From: Gammaproteobacteria bacterium
GTDB taxonomy: Bacteria; Pseudomonadota; Gammaproteobacteria; GRL18
Assembly: GCA_016744995.1 (NCBI GenBank)
Contig: JADGDG010000021.1
Coordinates: 1 to 64,000 of the forward strand
Direction: 5' to 3'
Length of the DNA stretch: 64,000 bases
This document shows positions 47,875 to 57,402 of the stretch, piece by piece. A program made the translations under genes and the position numbers. Every line of letters starts with the position of its first letter. The stretch's first letter is position 1. Under the pieces are notes generated by a model. It saw only the letters and a list, made by a program, of their open reading frames with translations, did no database searches and was not told the DNA's origin.

Positions 47875-49452
47875 CTATGGCATCATCATCCCTCTGATGG
47901 TGAAATATAATATTGCAGCCATAAGACCTGATACAGGTACAGTAATAACCCAGGCAGCAGCAATTTTATACAGATGAGACCGTTTAACCAATTCAGTATT
48001 ATATATTTTCTTCAGCTGCTTACGCTCTTTTTTAGTTAAATGTGCTTTAGCTGACTTCATTTTTAAATCATGAAGCATTTCACGTTTTTTAGCCAAAGCT
48101 GCTTTTTTAAATTCCATTAAAAAGGCTTCAATTTCCTCAGGATTGTCACTTTCATGGTGATGTTTAATTTCTTCAACCATCTCACCATAAGAGGTTTTCA
48201 AATACTCACGGAGAAAACCAACACCAAAAATACCACCAACCGCAATATGTGTTGAACTGACTGGCAAGCCAAGCTGTGAGGCAATAATCACTGTAATAGA
48301 TGCCGCCATGGCAACACAAAAAGCGCGCATTTTATTCAGCTCGGTAATTTCACTACCAACTGTTTTAATGAGCTTTGGACCATAGAGAGCTAAACCTATG
48401 GCGATGCCAATTGCACCAATCATCATAACCCATAGTGGAATAGCCGCTTTAGCAGCCACTGCTCCAGTACTCAGAACTTCATTAATGGCAGCCAGAGGCC
48501 CCACAGCATTAGCAACATCATTGGCACCATGAGCAAAACTTAGTAGTGCTGCAGAAAAAATCAGAGGTACGGTAAAAAGTGAGTTCACGCTTTCTTTGTC
48601 ATTTACCAGTTTACCCGCAGCTCTGGCCAGTAAAGGTTTGACTAAAAGATAAACTGCAATGGCTATCATCAAGCCGACACCCAGTGCGGTTAAAAATTCA
48701 AGCTTTATTATTTTCTTCAGTCCTTTGACTATCAAATAGGTAGAAAAAGCCCAGGCCATCAGCGCCACTAACATCGGCACCATTTTTTTAGCGGCAGAAA
48801 GCATATCTTCCCGATAGGTAATGGTGCGTTTAATCAGATAGAGAAAAGCGGCGGCAATCAGTCCCCCCATCAATGGAGAAATTACCCAGCTGGCAGCAAT
48901 GGCAGCCATTTTATCCCAATTGGCTATTCCCATACCGCCTGCTGCAATTCCAGCACCCAGAACACCACCAACAATCGAGTGTGTTGTTGAAACGGGAGCA
49001 CCCAGAGCAGTCGCAATATTAAGCCAGATTGCCCCGGCCAACAAAGCAGCCATCATCATCCAGACAAAGGAGTCACTGCTTAACACTCCACTGGGATCAA
49101 TAATGCCTTTTTTAATGGTACTGACCACATCACCACCCGCAAGCAATGCGCCTGATGCTTCAAAAACAGCGGCAATGAGAATAGCCCCTGTTAATGTCAG
49201 AGCCTTTGAACCGACAGCAGGCCCTACATTGTTAGCCACATCATTGGCTCCAATGTTCATGGCCATATATCCGCCAATCATAGCCGCAATAATTAATAAG
49301 GTACTCGGACTGCCCTCAACACTGTTTTGTGAGATGGTGTAGAGCATAATACCGACAATAAATAAAAGGGCGATGCCAATGCGAAACATTTCTTTACGAG
49401 ATTGTCTGGTTGCATTATCTATAACATTTATATTTTCTAATTCCATAACCAC
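47875..49452 (-). CDS. pit: PiT-family inorganic phosphate transporter
   Basis: A low-affinity, ion-coupled phosphate transporter of 525 residues. It has two copies of the PiT signature: MAMNIGANDVANNVGPAVGSKAL in the first half and LLSFAHGANDVANAVGPLAA in the second, among about eleven membrane helices, and a charged cytoplasmic loop (about 420-485) before the last helix pair. It is not in the pst/pho clusters; its upstream region holds an inverted repeat and three 11-bp-spaced direct repeats that could be Pho-related. Confidence 0.93.
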   Translation of the reverse strand: MVMELENINVIDNATRQSRKEMFRIGIALLFIVGIMLYTISQNSVEGSPSTLLIIAAMIGGYMAMNIGANDVANNVGPAVGSKALTLTGAILIAAVFEASGALLAGGDVVSTIKKGIIDPSGVLSSDSFVWMMMAALLAGAIWLNIATALGAPVSTTHSIVGGVLGAGIAAGGMGIANWDKMAAIAASWVISPLMGGLIAAAFLYLIKRTITYREDMLSAAKKMVPMLVALMAWAFSTYLIVKGLKKIIKLEFLTALGVGLMIAIAVYLLVKPLLARAAGKLVNDKESVNSLFTVPLIFSAALLSFAHGANDVANAVGPLAAINEVLSTGAVAAKAAIPLWVMMIGAIGIAIGLALYGPKLIKTVGSEITELNKMRAFCVAMAASITVIIASQLGLPVSSTHIAVGGIFGVGFLREYLKTSYGEMVEEIKHHHESDNPEEIEAFLMEFKKAALAKKREMLHDLKMKSAKAHLTKKERKQLKKIYNTELVKRSHLYKIAAAWVITVPVSGLMAAILYFTIRGMMMP

Positions 49453-49549
49453 ATTATTCTATAATAAGTTTTCAGGAAAACCTTTTTCTTCGGTCTGTAG
49501 TTTCAGTTTTATTCAGATCCACTGTTTTAAAACGACAGAAAAAGATCGG

Positions 49550-49607
49550 TTTTATTACAATATATTTCTATTCGTATATTGTAATAAAACTGTAATAAAA
49601 ATGTAAC
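49550..49607. promoter_or_regulatory. Palindrome and triple 11-bp direct repeats between pit and the DUF1841 gene
   Basis: TTTTATTACAATATA (49550-49564) and TATATTGTAATAAAA (49575-49589) are exact inverted repeats around a 10-base spacer. The right arm runs into three direct repeats, TGTAAT at 49580, TGTAAT at 49591 and TGTAAC at 49602, spaced exactly 11 bp, the PhoB half-site period. The half-sites have A where the Pho consensus has C (TGTCAT). This looks like a regulatory region for one or both divergent genes. The rest of the gap 49453-49777 shows nothing else. Confidence 0.55.
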
Positions 49608-49777
49608 ATAAGAATGCAATCTCATTGTTTTATTTCACTTAAACAATGAGTTGTTGACTTTTATCAAAAACTTATTATTTTAAAAAAAAGCCGTAAAACT
49701 TATATCCCAATGTAAGTTCTTGCAATCATTAAATAAAAAGATAGAATGTGTATTTTAATAGGAAAAAGGGATTCTTA

Positions 49778-50206
49778 ATGCTTTTTGGTCAGGATCGAAA
49801 CCAGCTTCGTCAGGTCTATTTTAAAAGTTGGGATAAATTTAAGAAAAATCAGCCAATGGAGCCAATGGAATCCCTCATTGCAGGCCTTATCAGTAAACAT
49901 CCTGAATATCATGAGTTTTTTGACAAAATAGAGCAAAACCAGGCAAGGGATTTTACTCCAGAAATGGGACAAACCAACCCTTTCTTACACCTGGGTATGC
50001 ATATTTCCATTCATGAACAGATTAGTACTCAACGCCCTCCTGAAATTAGTACTCTTTATCAATCATTATGCAAAAAAAAAGGCGATGCTCACGAAGCAGA
50101 ACACTTGATCATGGAGTGTCTTGGAGAGATGCTCTGGAGCGCACAAAGGAATAATAAACAACCGGATGAAACTAGCTATTTGGAATGCATTAGAAAACTG
50201 TTATAA
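49778..50206 (+). CDS. DUF1841 family protein
   Basis: A 142-residue protein from the ATG at 49778, which has AAAAAGGG seven bases upstream; a GTG start ten codons earlier is less likely. The sequence MLFGQDRNQLRQVYFKSWDK, HPEYHEFF, NPFLHLGMHISIHEQ and HLIMECLGEMLW matches the proteobacterial DUF1841 family. It is probably a soluble helical protein. Conserved His and Glu residues (GMHISIHEQ; AEHLIMECLGE) could bind a metal, but no function is established that I know. Confidence 0.85.
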   Translation: MLFGQDRNQLRQVYFKSWDKFKKNQPMEPMESLIAGLISKHPEYHEFFDKIEQNQARDFTPEMGQTNPFLHLGMHISIHEQISTQRPPEISTLYQSLCKKKGDAHEAEHLIMECLGEMLWSAQRNNKQPDETSYLECIRKLL

Positions 50207-50257
50207 AGATAGTAATATTCAAATTATAAAAAAACACATTCATTTATGGAGAGAAAA

Positions 50258-50605
50258 ATGAAATTCATCAGCAGCCTGATTGCAGGCACTCTATTACTCA
50301 TATCAAATAATAGTTTTGCAGAGTATTTCTGTATTTCAGATCAAAGTAAACCTAAACATTGCGAACAAGGTGATATTATCCTTATCAAACCCACTATGGT
50401 TCCCAGAGTTTGTGATTTTGATGCGGAAATACTCAGAATGCCAAAATCAGAGAAAACAGCAGAATATCTGTGCCGTTATACAGGAGAAATTTTAGCTGTA
50501 AAAGAACTGAAAAATCGTCGCAGACCAGCAGCGAAACCAATGAATATGGCGCCGCCTCCGAAAAAAGATAATAAAATGTTCGGAAACATGCCATTTTTTA
50601 AATAA
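50258..50605 (+). CDS. Small secreted protein of unknown function
   Basis: I do not recognise this family. The 115-residue protein starts at the ATG at 50258, with GGAGAG six bases upstream, and has a clear signal peptide (MKFISSLIAGTLLLISNNSFA). The mature part has four cysteines (EYFCISD, PKHCEQGD, PRVCDFD, EYLCRYTG), suggesting two disulfides, and a basic, proline-rich tail. It is 51 bp after the DUF1841 gene and may be co-transcribed with it, ending at the terminator 50614-50645. Confidence 0.75.
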   Translation: MKFISSLIAGTLLLISNNSFAEYFCISDQSKPKHCEQGDIILIKPTMVPRVCDFDAEILRMPKSEKTAEYLCRYTGEILAVKELKNRRRPAAKPMNMAPPPKKDNKMFGNMPFFK

Positions 50606-50613
50606 TAAAGCAT

Positions 50614-50645
50614 AAAAAAGCAGGCTCTTCCTGAGCCTGCTTTTT
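50614..50645. terminator. Bidirectional rho-independent terminator
   Basis: AAAAAAGCAGGCTC (50614-50627) and GAGCCTGCTTTTT (50633-50645) form a strong stem around a 5-base loop, with an A-run on the left and a T-run on the right. It terminates the small secreted protein gene on the plus strand and the 42-residue membrane ORF on the minus strand. Confidence 0.95.
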
Positions 50646-50694
50646 ATAACCTTAAAAGAAAAATGAAACTGGCCCTAAATTATCTCTACTTAGA

Positions 50695-50823
50695 TTAGAG
50701 TCCAATGCCACTGAGAAGATAAAACATCCAGACCAGCAGCAATACTGTTAAAAAAGAGATGATTGCAACAGCATAAGTCTGGCAGGTTTTCTCAAAAAAA
50801 GTGACCAACTTAGATGGCTCCAT
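50695..50823 (-). CDS. 42-residue membrane protein
   Basis: A short ORF not long enough for ordinary gene finding. It begins at an ATG preceded by AGGAAAGG and reads MEPSKLVTFFEKTCQ, then one hydrophobic helix (about residues 18-39, VAIISFLTVLLLVWMFYLL) and ends LSGIGL. A well-placed ribosome site, a plausible single-span topology and a terminator directly downstream (50614-50645) support it. It lies 167 bp after argG on the same strand. Function unknown. Confidence 0.6.
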   Translation of the reverse strand: MEPSKLVTFFEKTCQTYAVAIISFLTVLLLVWMFYLLSGIGL

Positions 50824-50989
50824 TTCCTTTCCTGATTCGTTTCCGGGTGTAGTTGAATGCTTTCAACGGACTAGGAGTCTGTCCTAGGCTTTCAGGATAA
50901 GAGAAGGTAAAATTTATTTCTATAAGAGTTCACCCTAGACATCATTAGTGTTTTTACAGATGTCCAGAGTGGGTCATCACAGGGTGATA

Positions 50990-52204
50990 CTACTTTATAC
51001 GTTTTTTTGCTGCAATACGTAATCTCAGAGCATTAAGCTTAATAAAACCTTCAGCATCCTGCTGGTTATAAGCACCCTCATCATCTTCAAACGTCGCTAT
51101 AGTGTCATCATAGAGGCTGTCTGTTTCTGAATCACGACCAACAACAATTACATTCCCTTTATATAACTTAATTCGAACCTGACCGTTTACAACTTCCTGA
51201 GACTGATCAATCATGGCCTGAAGCATTTCACGCTCCGGTGACCACCAGTAGCCATTGTAAATCAGGCTGGCATATTTAGGCATGATTTCATCTTTAAGGT
51301 GGGCGGCTTCGCGATCCAGTGTAATAGACTCCATAGCACGGTGTGCCTTGAGCATAATGGTACCAGCTGGTGTTTCATAACAGCCTCGGGCTTTCATGCC
51401 CACATAGCGGTTTTCCACAATATCTGTGCGGCCAACACCATTTTCTCCACCAACCTTATTCAAGTACTCCATCACCGTAGCAGGGGACATTTTTTCACCG
51501 TTGATGGCAACAATATCTCCCTTAACATAATCAAACTCCAGATAAGTAGGTTCATCCGGTGCTTTTTCAGGTGAAACACTCCATAACCACATGGATTCTT
51601 CCGGCTCTGTCCATGGATTTTCAAGAATATCTCCTTCATAAGATATGTGCAGTAAATTTGCATCCATAGAGTACGGTGACTTTTTACCTCGTTTTTTCTC
51701 TACAGCGATGCCATGCTCATCCGCATATTGCATCAATGTATCTCTTGAATTTAGATCCCACTCACGCCAGGGGGCAATTACACGCACATCAGGTTTTAAG
51801 GCATAAGCACCCAACTCAAAACGAACCTGATCATTACCCTTGCCTGTTGCACCATGTGAAATAGCATCAGCACCAGTTTCATTAGCAATTTCTATCAGTC
51901 GCTTTGAGATCAGGGGCCGTGCAATCGAAGTACCTAACAGATACTCACCTTCATAAATGGTATTGCAGCGGAACATGGGGAACACAAAATCACGCGCAAA
52001 CTCTTCGCGCAGATCATCAATATAAATTTCTTTAATCCCTGCTGCCTCGGCTTTTGCGCGAGCAGGTTCAACTTCTTCGCCCTGCCCTACATCCGCAGTA
52101 AAGGTGACCACTTCACATTGATATTCGTCCTGCAGCCACTTCACAATAATTGAAGTGTCCAGACCACCGGAATAGGCTAAAACCACCTTTTTCACATCAG
52201 ACAT
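50990..52204 (-). CDS. argG: Argininosuccinate synthase
   Basis: Joins citrulline and aspartate using ATP, the penultimate step of arginine synthesis. The 404-residue protein has the P-loop [40 protein letters not shown], and [23 protein letters not shown]. The start at 52204 has GGGAGA eight bases upstream; the ATG six codons earlier overlaps this ribosome site and is unlikely. argH is not in the window. Confidence 0.97.
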   Translation of the reverse strand: MSDVKKVVLAYSGGLDTSIIVKWLQDEYQCEVVTFTADVGQGEEVEPARAKAEAAGIKEIYIDDLREEFARDFVFPMFRCNTIYEGEYLLGTSIARPLISKRLIEIANETGADAISHGATGKGNDQVRFELGAYALKPDVRVIAPWREWDLNSRDTLMQYADEHGIAVEKKRGKKSPYSMDANLLHISYEGDILENPWTEPEESMWLWSVSPEKAPDEPTYLEFDYVKGDIVAINGEKMSPATVMEYLNKVGGENGVGRTDIVENRYVGMKARGCYETPAGTIMLKAHRAMESITLDREAAHLKDEIMPKYASLIYNGYWWSPEREMLQAMIDQSQEVVNGQVRIKLYKGNVIVVGRDSETDSLYDDTIATFEDDEGAYNQQDAEGFIKLNALRLRIAAKKRIK

Positions 52205-52341
52205 CGAGAATTTCTCCCACATTCATTGCTTATAAATAAAATATTAGTTTAATAAAATAATATTTATAAAACAGATTTAGTTAAATAATACAAAAATAGA
52301 TTTTTGAAACGGGCAATTATAGCGGATTATTGACGTCTAAC

Positions 52342-53529
52342 CTACTTAGAATTGATTTTTTGATTATTTTTATCAACTAAATGGTCAAAATTAATGAAAT
52401 TTGGTGCAGGAGGTTCATCATCAACATAATCTTCCGTTGATTCTTCCGTGTCATCCTGAACTTCAGCTTCAGGCTTGCTTTTGTCAGGTTCAGCTTGAGG
52501 CTGATTATTTGGATCTGTTTTTTCTGAGGATAATTCCTTAGTTTCAGTATCAGACCGATTAAAAACAGACCGTTCAGTCAGTCGACGACGACGTTCAGCC
52601 TTTCTCTCAGCCTCAATGGCTTCACGCTCTTCTATAGTTGGAGGCGCAGTAGCCAGCAATTGCACATCAGCGCGACGGTTTTTAGCACGCCCAATCGATG
52701 TTTTATTAGTATTCTCAGGCTTTCTTTCACCATAACTCACCGTATAGAGCATTTCTGGTTTTGCTCCCACTGAAAGCAGATATTTCTCCACAGCCTTAGA
52801 GCGTTGTTCGGCGAGTTTATCATTAAAACGCCTTCTCCCACGGGCATCTGTATGGGCTTCAATTTTAATTTGCAAAATACTGGGGTCCATTTTCAGATAG
52901 GTCATAATATTTCTTAGATCACGTTTACTCCGTTTGGTTAAAATATCTTTATTGGTTGCAAAATAGAGTTTCAGCATTTTAATCTCTTCCAGATCAAAAT
53001 CCATCAGTGTTTTTTCACATTCACGATATTCAGCCAGAGCCTTACGGAATTTAATGGGCGACAGCATAACCACAATAATATCTCTGCCATCTGCCATATC
53101 ACGATAAATTACCACTGGTGACATACCATTTTCTACCTGCTGAAACATTCTTGAAGCATAGGGGGAATCGACGATAAGCGGATTATGACCTCGCTCAAAT
53201 TCAAACTGGCCAATTTCAAATACAGTATCATCATGACGCCAGGCTGGAGGCTCTGATTGAACAATGATTTTAACATTATCATCCATTACCGGCTCATCAC
53301 TAAGCAGGTTGAATTCAACCTTATGGCCAGACCTATGAATAAATTTTCCTTCACCATAAAAAGGGATTATTTGAGACAGACTGCATTCATAATTTTTCTT
53401 ACCACTACTGAGCCACTCTGTTTTTTCCATAGACACAATATATTCCCGCTCAGCCGCCTGGGTGAACGGGAGGTTAAACAGAGTGAAAAAACAAATAAAA
53501 ATTAAGTTTTGGCAGATACTTTTTTTCAT
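52342..53529 (-). CDS. OmpA-family outer membrane/periplasmic protein, MotY-like
   Basis: An exported protein of 395 residues. After a signal peptide (ending FNLPFTQA) comes a domain of about 170 residues resembling MotY_N (CSLSQIIPFYGEGKFIHRSGHKVEF), then an OmpA-type peptidoglycan-binding domain (about 195-305) with IKIEAHTDARGRRRFNDKLAEQRSKAVEKYL (motif spread over residues 230-262) and IGRAKNRRADVQLLA. The last 90 residues are charged and low-complexity (Glu/Lys/Pro-rich). In vibrios MotY is a T-ring component of the sodium-driven flagellum, but no flagellar genes are nearby, so it may be a general cell-wall-anchored protein. Confidence 0.82.
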   Translation of the reverse strand: MKKSICQNLIFICFFTLFNLPFTQAAEREYIVSMEKTEWLSSGKKNYECSLSQIIPFYGEGKFIHRSGHKVEFNLLSDEPVMDDNVKIIVQSEPPAWRHDDTVFEIGQFEFERGHNPLIVDSPYASRMFQQVENGMSPVVIYRDMADGRDIIVVMLSPIKFRKALAEYRECEKTLMDFDLEEIKMLKLYFATNKDILTKRSKRDLRNIMTYLKMDPSILQIKIEAHTDARGRRRFNDKLAEQRSKAVEKYLLSVGAKPEMLYTVSYGERKPENTNKTSIGRAKNRRADVQLLATAPPTIEEREAIEAERKAERRRRLTERSVFNRSDTETKELSSEKTDPNNQPQAEPDKSKPEAEVQDDTEESTEDYVDDEPPAPNFINFDHLVDKNNQKINSK

Positions 53530-53615
53530 GGTAGTAAATTTGATGCAATATTTAAGCCATTTGGCATGAATAACTGGGGATTCATACTATATAGTGATAT
53601 GTAATATCTACCTTG

Positions 53616-53844
53616 GGACGTAATTCATTGGTTGTTCGAAAATCAAAAGAAGGGGGTGCGTTCGGACAAAATGCTGAGCCTGTCGATTGCACCCGAGACT
53701 GGTTCGTCTAACTGGAGACGCTTTAAACACATCCATGTGACGCTTGCTGTCGCCGTCCATGGCTCCAAACACCCCAGTTAGACGAACCAGTCTCGCGTAC
53801 ACTCTTCTACCTCAGTTGTTCTCACTGGTGTTGTCCAAAAGCAA
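53616..53844 (+). repeat. Long-hairpin dispersed repeat, copy A
   Basis: A module of about 229 bp sharing 5' GTAATTCATTGGTTGTTCGA, a middle TGCTGAGCCTGTCGATTGCA, and 3' CTCTTCTACCTCAGTTGT with copy B. Its core is a perfect 22-bp inverted repeat (53694-53715 with 53774-53795) around a 58-base loop containing two CCATG motifs. It has no coding capacity. Confidence 0.9.
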
Positions 53845-53935
53845 GAGCAAAAGAAAAGTCAAAAGCGTAGGAGCCCATTTGCTTGAGCTATTGTGCTGTT
53901 ACTTCCCCCTTTTTCAAAGGGGGATTGAGGGGGTT

Positions 53936-54186
53936 GCTTTTTCTTTGCTTTTGATTTTGCACACTCCCAGAGAGAATAAATGCCTTAAGAGACTGTGAGG
54001 TATACTGGTGCAATCAATTGGGGTGTCTGAAAACATGGATGTTTTCATCAAGCGTTACATGGATGTACTTGCAGCGGCCCCAATTGGTTGCACCAGTATA
54101 CCTTGCAATCGTTTTATACGCACTTATTCGAACGCCGACACCTCTTTTTCTCTTGATTTTAAAACAATCAGCAAATTACGCCCTGG
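53936..54186 (-). repeat. Long-hairpin dispersed repeat, diverged copy C
   Basis: On the minus strand this follows the same order as copy A: GGGCGTAATT near 54184, a TTAAAATCAAGAGAA-type stretch, then the hairpin and a C/T-rich 3' part ending AAAAGCAAAGAAAAAGC. Its hairpin arms (54001-54023 and 54078-54100, 23 bp with one mismatch) have a different sequence from those of A and B but still pair. The loop keeps ACATCCATG and GAAAACATCCATGTTTTC. Confidence 0.8.
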
Positions 54187-54269
54187 AAGAAGTGCCCTTG
54201 GGGTGCGGCTTAGCTCGTAAAATAAACTATTAACAGCCCTGCTTTGTCATACAAACGGCAATAATTTTC

Positions 54270-56873
54270 CTACTTTCCTGGAAAAACATAAAAAACCTTA
54301 TTTTCAGGTGCTAGACAGACTTTATCACTACAGGTTTGATAGCTCACTTCAACTGGAATTGAGACTAATGCCTTTGATTCTTTATCCTCAGACACTGAGA
54401 CAGCCTCCAGAATAATTTTAATTGTTACAGACTTTTGGTAGAGAGATAATGGTGAATCATTAAATTTAAGCGTCACCTCTTCTCCCTCAGGGTATTCTGC
54501 CCGAACAATCTTCCAATGTCCTTTAGCCTTTTCACCAAGAGACACTGATGTCGCTTCCAGATCTTCATCATTAGGATAACGACTATTTATATGCCAGTTC
54601 TCATCCATAGTAAAAGAGGCTTCCAGTTCGATTGTCTGTTTTACATCATCATGATTCAAATCAGTTTTCTCAATACGTACATGTCCTTTGCCGCCATATT
54701 GAACCTCGGATAATTCGCCAAAATTAAGTTGATTTACAGCCATAAGAAAATACGAAAATGATGCAGGTGATACTTTTATCTTTGATGATAGTGAAGCAAT
54801 AAGCGCCATGGCCTTGGTTTTATAATTTTCATTACCTGTTCGATAATATAATTGTGATAACACCTCCAGTGCTACAGCATTAGATGATGGAATTGCGCCA
54901 TCATAAATATCCCTGGGGCGATCAAAAAGAAGAACATCAGATTGACTATTGTCTGGCAAAGAGTTTTTATTGCTTATCTGGGGGCTTTTATTTATTAGCT
55001 GAGGGCTCATATAAAAAGAGGCATCTTCTTTGTCCCAGAATAAAAGCAGCATTTCTCGAGTTAATTTCTCACTTCGTTGTAACCACTTCCTATCATCTGT
55101 AACATCAAAAAGTGCAATATAACTTTGTGCAAGGTAAGCATAGTCAGCCAGTATTGCCGTGACAGAAGGTTTGCCATTCAAACTGGCCCGCCATAATGTT
55201 CCAATACCGCCTTTTCCTTCAACATGGTGAATTTGCCAGAGAAAATCTCCGGCACGCCTGGCAACATCAATATACTTTTCTTCATCAAATTGTTTGCCCG
55301 CCTGGGCAAAGGCAGTGATCATCATGCCATTCCATGCGGTAACAACCTTTCGATCAATATCCGGAGCAATTCTGCTCTGACGTTTGTTGTAGAGAACTTT
55401 TCTTATTTCATCCACACTCTGATAAAGTGCATTAATATCCAGTTGGTTATTTTTTGCATACACAGCAATCGAATCCGACAGATTTAAAATTGTCGTGTCG
55501 GCTGACTCGGTCATTTCCTGTTCACTAAAATTACCCTCTCTGGTCACATTAAAGAGTTCTATTGCCAGATTAGCCTGTTCAGTACTTAATAACTGGCTGA
55601 GTTCATCATAAGTCCAGAGAAAAAACTTGCCTTCTTCACCTTCACTATCTGCATCACTGGCAGAGAAAAACCCGCCATTGCCCTCATGCATTTCCTGCAA
55701 AACATAATCCAGTGTTTGCGTCACAATGCGTTTGTAAGATTCTTTATGAGTTATCGAAAAAAGTTGCAGATAGGTCCGGCTTAGATGGGCCTGATTGTAA
55801 AGCATTTTTTCAAAATGAGGCACTAGCCAGTCGTTGTCCGTTGAATAACGATGAAAACCACCGCCAATTTGATCATAAATACCGCCTTGCGCCATCATAC
55901 CCATGGTTAATTCAAGTGCAGCGAGGACTTCTGAGTCCTGTTCTCTGATTGCAGTATCAAGTAATAAAAACAAATAGGTTTCATTGGGAAATTTCGGTGC
56001 AGAAGAAAATCCGCCCTGTATCTCATCAAAACGATTGAGCAGGTTAATCACTGCGATTTGGATGCGCTCTTTACCGATGTGTTCTGCCTGTTTTAGTCCT
56101 TTTTGGCGATTTTGTACCGCAAGTGCTATTTTATCAGCAATTTTCCGCAGTTCTAGCTCCTCATTCTGCCATAACTTATTGGCCTGCGTTAAGACTTGAA
56201 TAAACATTTCAGGAGGAAAATAGGTGCCGGAGAAAAAGGGCTTTCCTTCTGGTGTTAAAATAGAAGACATCGGCCAGCCTCCACTACCTTTAACCATCAT
56301 TAAAGCCGTCATATAGACCTTATCAACATCCGGTCTTCGTTCTCTATCGACTTTTATCGCAATGAAATGGTCATTGAGGTATTTAGCCATAAGTTTGTTA
56401 TCAAAGCTTTCTCTTTCCATGACGTGGCACCAATGACAGGTCGAATAACCAATGGAGAGAAAAATGGGTTTGTTTTCTCGTTTTGCTTTGTCAAATGCTT
56501 CTTTTCCCCATGCATACCAGTTCACCGGGTTATGTGCATGTTGAATGAGATAGGGAGATTCTTCAAGGATCAGGCAGTTTATATATTCAGGCGTGCCGTC
56601 AGCATTCAAATGCTCAGTTCTGGGCTGATAGTCGCTGCCTTTATTTTTATAGGCAGTTAACAATACCTCTTTTAGCTTGGCTTTTTTATCTAATGAAAAA
56701 CTATCATCATTTGCTTCAAGTACGTCAGAAAGAAATGTAAATATTATAATAGCCACGAAAACAGGACTGAGTGACGGTAAAAAGCGTTCAAGTTTCAATT
56801 TTTTGCCGTTAAAAGCCTCCTCTCCCTCAATTCCCCTTCTCAGGAAGGAAAAGGCTAAGAGTAGTTTGACCAA
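54270..56873 (-). CDS. DUF255 thioredoxin-fold protein with C-terminal DsbD-like domain, exported
   Basis: A large predicted periplasmic protein, 867 residues in the longest frame. It has the DUF255/YyaL (SSP411-like) core: [35 protein letters not shown], then thioredoxin motif [12 protein letters not shown] (motifs near residues 100-155), [37 protein letters not shown], and an alpha/alpha toroid ([24 protein letters not shown]). The last 115 residues resemble the DsbD N-terminal domain ([17 protein letters not shown]; the pair [10 protein letters not shown]). A signal-like stretch at about 34-53 is preceded by residues that look repeat-derived (FLRRGIEGE), so translation probably begins later, possibly at a TTG near codon 26. 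It may serve cysteine redox or thiol transfer outside the cytoplasm. Confidence 0.8.
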   Translation of the reverse strand: MVKLLLAFSFLRRGIEGEEAFNGKKLKLERFLPSLSPVFVAIIIFTFLSDVLEANDDSFSLDKKAKLKEVLLTAYKNKGSDYQPRTEHLNADGTPEYINCLILEESPYLIQHAHNPVNWYAWGKEAFDKAKRENKPIFLSIGYSTCHWCHVMERESFDNKLMAKYLNDHFIAIKVDRERRPDVDKVYMTALMMVKGSGGWPMSSILTPEGKPFFSGTYFPPEMFIQVLTQANKLWQNEELELRKIADKIALAVQNRQKGLKQAEHIGKERIQIAVINLLNRFDEIQGGFSSAPKFPNETYLFLLLDTAIREQDSEVLAALELTMGMMAQGGIYDQIGGGFHRYSTDNDWLVPHFEKMLYNQAHLSRTYLQLFSITHKESYKRIVTQTLDYVLQEMHEGNGGFFSASDADSEGEEGKFFLWTYDELSQLLSTEQANLAIELFNVTREGNFSEQEMTESADTTILNLSDSIAVYAKNNQLDINALYQSVDEIRKVLYNKRQSRIAPDIDRKVVTAWNGMMITAFAQAGKQFDEEKYIDVARRAGDFLWQIHHVEGKGGIGTLWRASLNGKPSVTAILADYAYLAQSYIALFDVTDDRKWLQRSEKLTREMLLLFWDKEDASFYMSPQLINKSPQISNKNSLPDNSQSDVLLFDRPRDIYDGAIPSSNAVALEVLSQLYYRTGNENYKTKAMALIASLSSKIKVSPASFSYFLMAVNQLNFGELSEVQYGGKGHVRIEKTDLNHDDVKQTIELEASFTMDENWHINSRYPNDEDLEATSVSLGEKAKGHWKIVRAEYPEGEEVTLKFNDSPLSLYQKSVTIKIILEAVSVSEDKESKALVSIPVEVSYQTCSDKVCLAPENKVFYVFPGK

Positions 56874-56924
56874 TCCTTTATTTGATAATAGCTTAAGCTT
56901 GTTAATTTTACTGCCCTCTTTGCA

Positions 56925-57165
56925 TTAATCAGTGCCCTGACAGCACTTATTCCAGGGCGTAATTTTCTGTAGTACGCCAGCCAGTGATTCCATCGTAAAT
57001 GGTTTTTGGATAAAAGCAATTACCCCTTCATCAAGCATTGCCTGAATTTCCTCATCAGCACAGGTTTCCTATTCATATGACCGTATTGCCCCAATAATTC
57101 TTTCGTATAGCTTCAAATTAAGTCTTCATCATCAATCAGTAAAGTATGGCATTTCCTTCAGACAA
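56925..57165 (-). pseudogene. Degraded receiver-domain remnant
   Basis: On the minus strand one frame reads HTLLIDDEDLI (about 57116-57150), the start of a CheY-like receiver, then hits stops. Another frame then reads ADEEIQAMLDEGVIAFIQKP followed by FTMESLAGVLQKI (to about 56960) and ends at TAA 56925-56927; this is the last third of a receiver, with the conserved KPF. The phospho-acceptor segment is missing and there are stops and frameshifts. It is a fossil of a response regulator or hybrid kinase. Confidence 0.7.
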
Positions 57166-57402
57166 AGAGTTTTTTTGTTGTTAATGACTCTGCTTTTGTT
57201 GTTGATGACTCTGCTTCTACTTTGACTATTGCACCCGCTGATGTTCTCTATATATCTATAGAATAAATTTTAAGCAGCATATAGAATATGACTTTTTTTC
57301 ATGTTAATTTAAATGTTAGTTTAGGCTATTTTTTACACATTATGTTAACCTGAATCTATATTTAAGTTTCAATAATTATAAAAATAACAAAAGGATCATC
57401 CT
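57166..57402. other. Intergenic region upstream of trpB, with a 21-bp tandem duplication
   Basis: TTTTGTTGTTAATGACTCTGC (57173-57193) is repeated directly with one change at 57194-57214 (given here as positions; unit of 21 bp). The rest is AT-rich leader DNA, with AAAAGGATC about ten bases before the trpB ATG as ribosome site. I see no leader peptide rich in Trp. Confidence 0.6.

Larger units (their letters stand above)
53530..54269. other. Repeat-filled intergenic region
   Basis: About 740 bp between two minus-strand genes. It holds copy A (53616-53844) and inverted copy C (53936-54186) of the long-hairpin repeat. Between them is a short element of the form CCCCCTTTTTCAAAGGGGG followed by ATTGAGGGGG (about 53905-53936). 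Short ORFs here are by-products of the repeats; I see no real gene. Confidence 0.7.

Noticed and set aside
53608-54233. Short ORFs in the region between the MotY-like and DUF255 genes
   Set aside because: They run through the inverted repeats and change with them; no ORF is shared by the three repeat copies.
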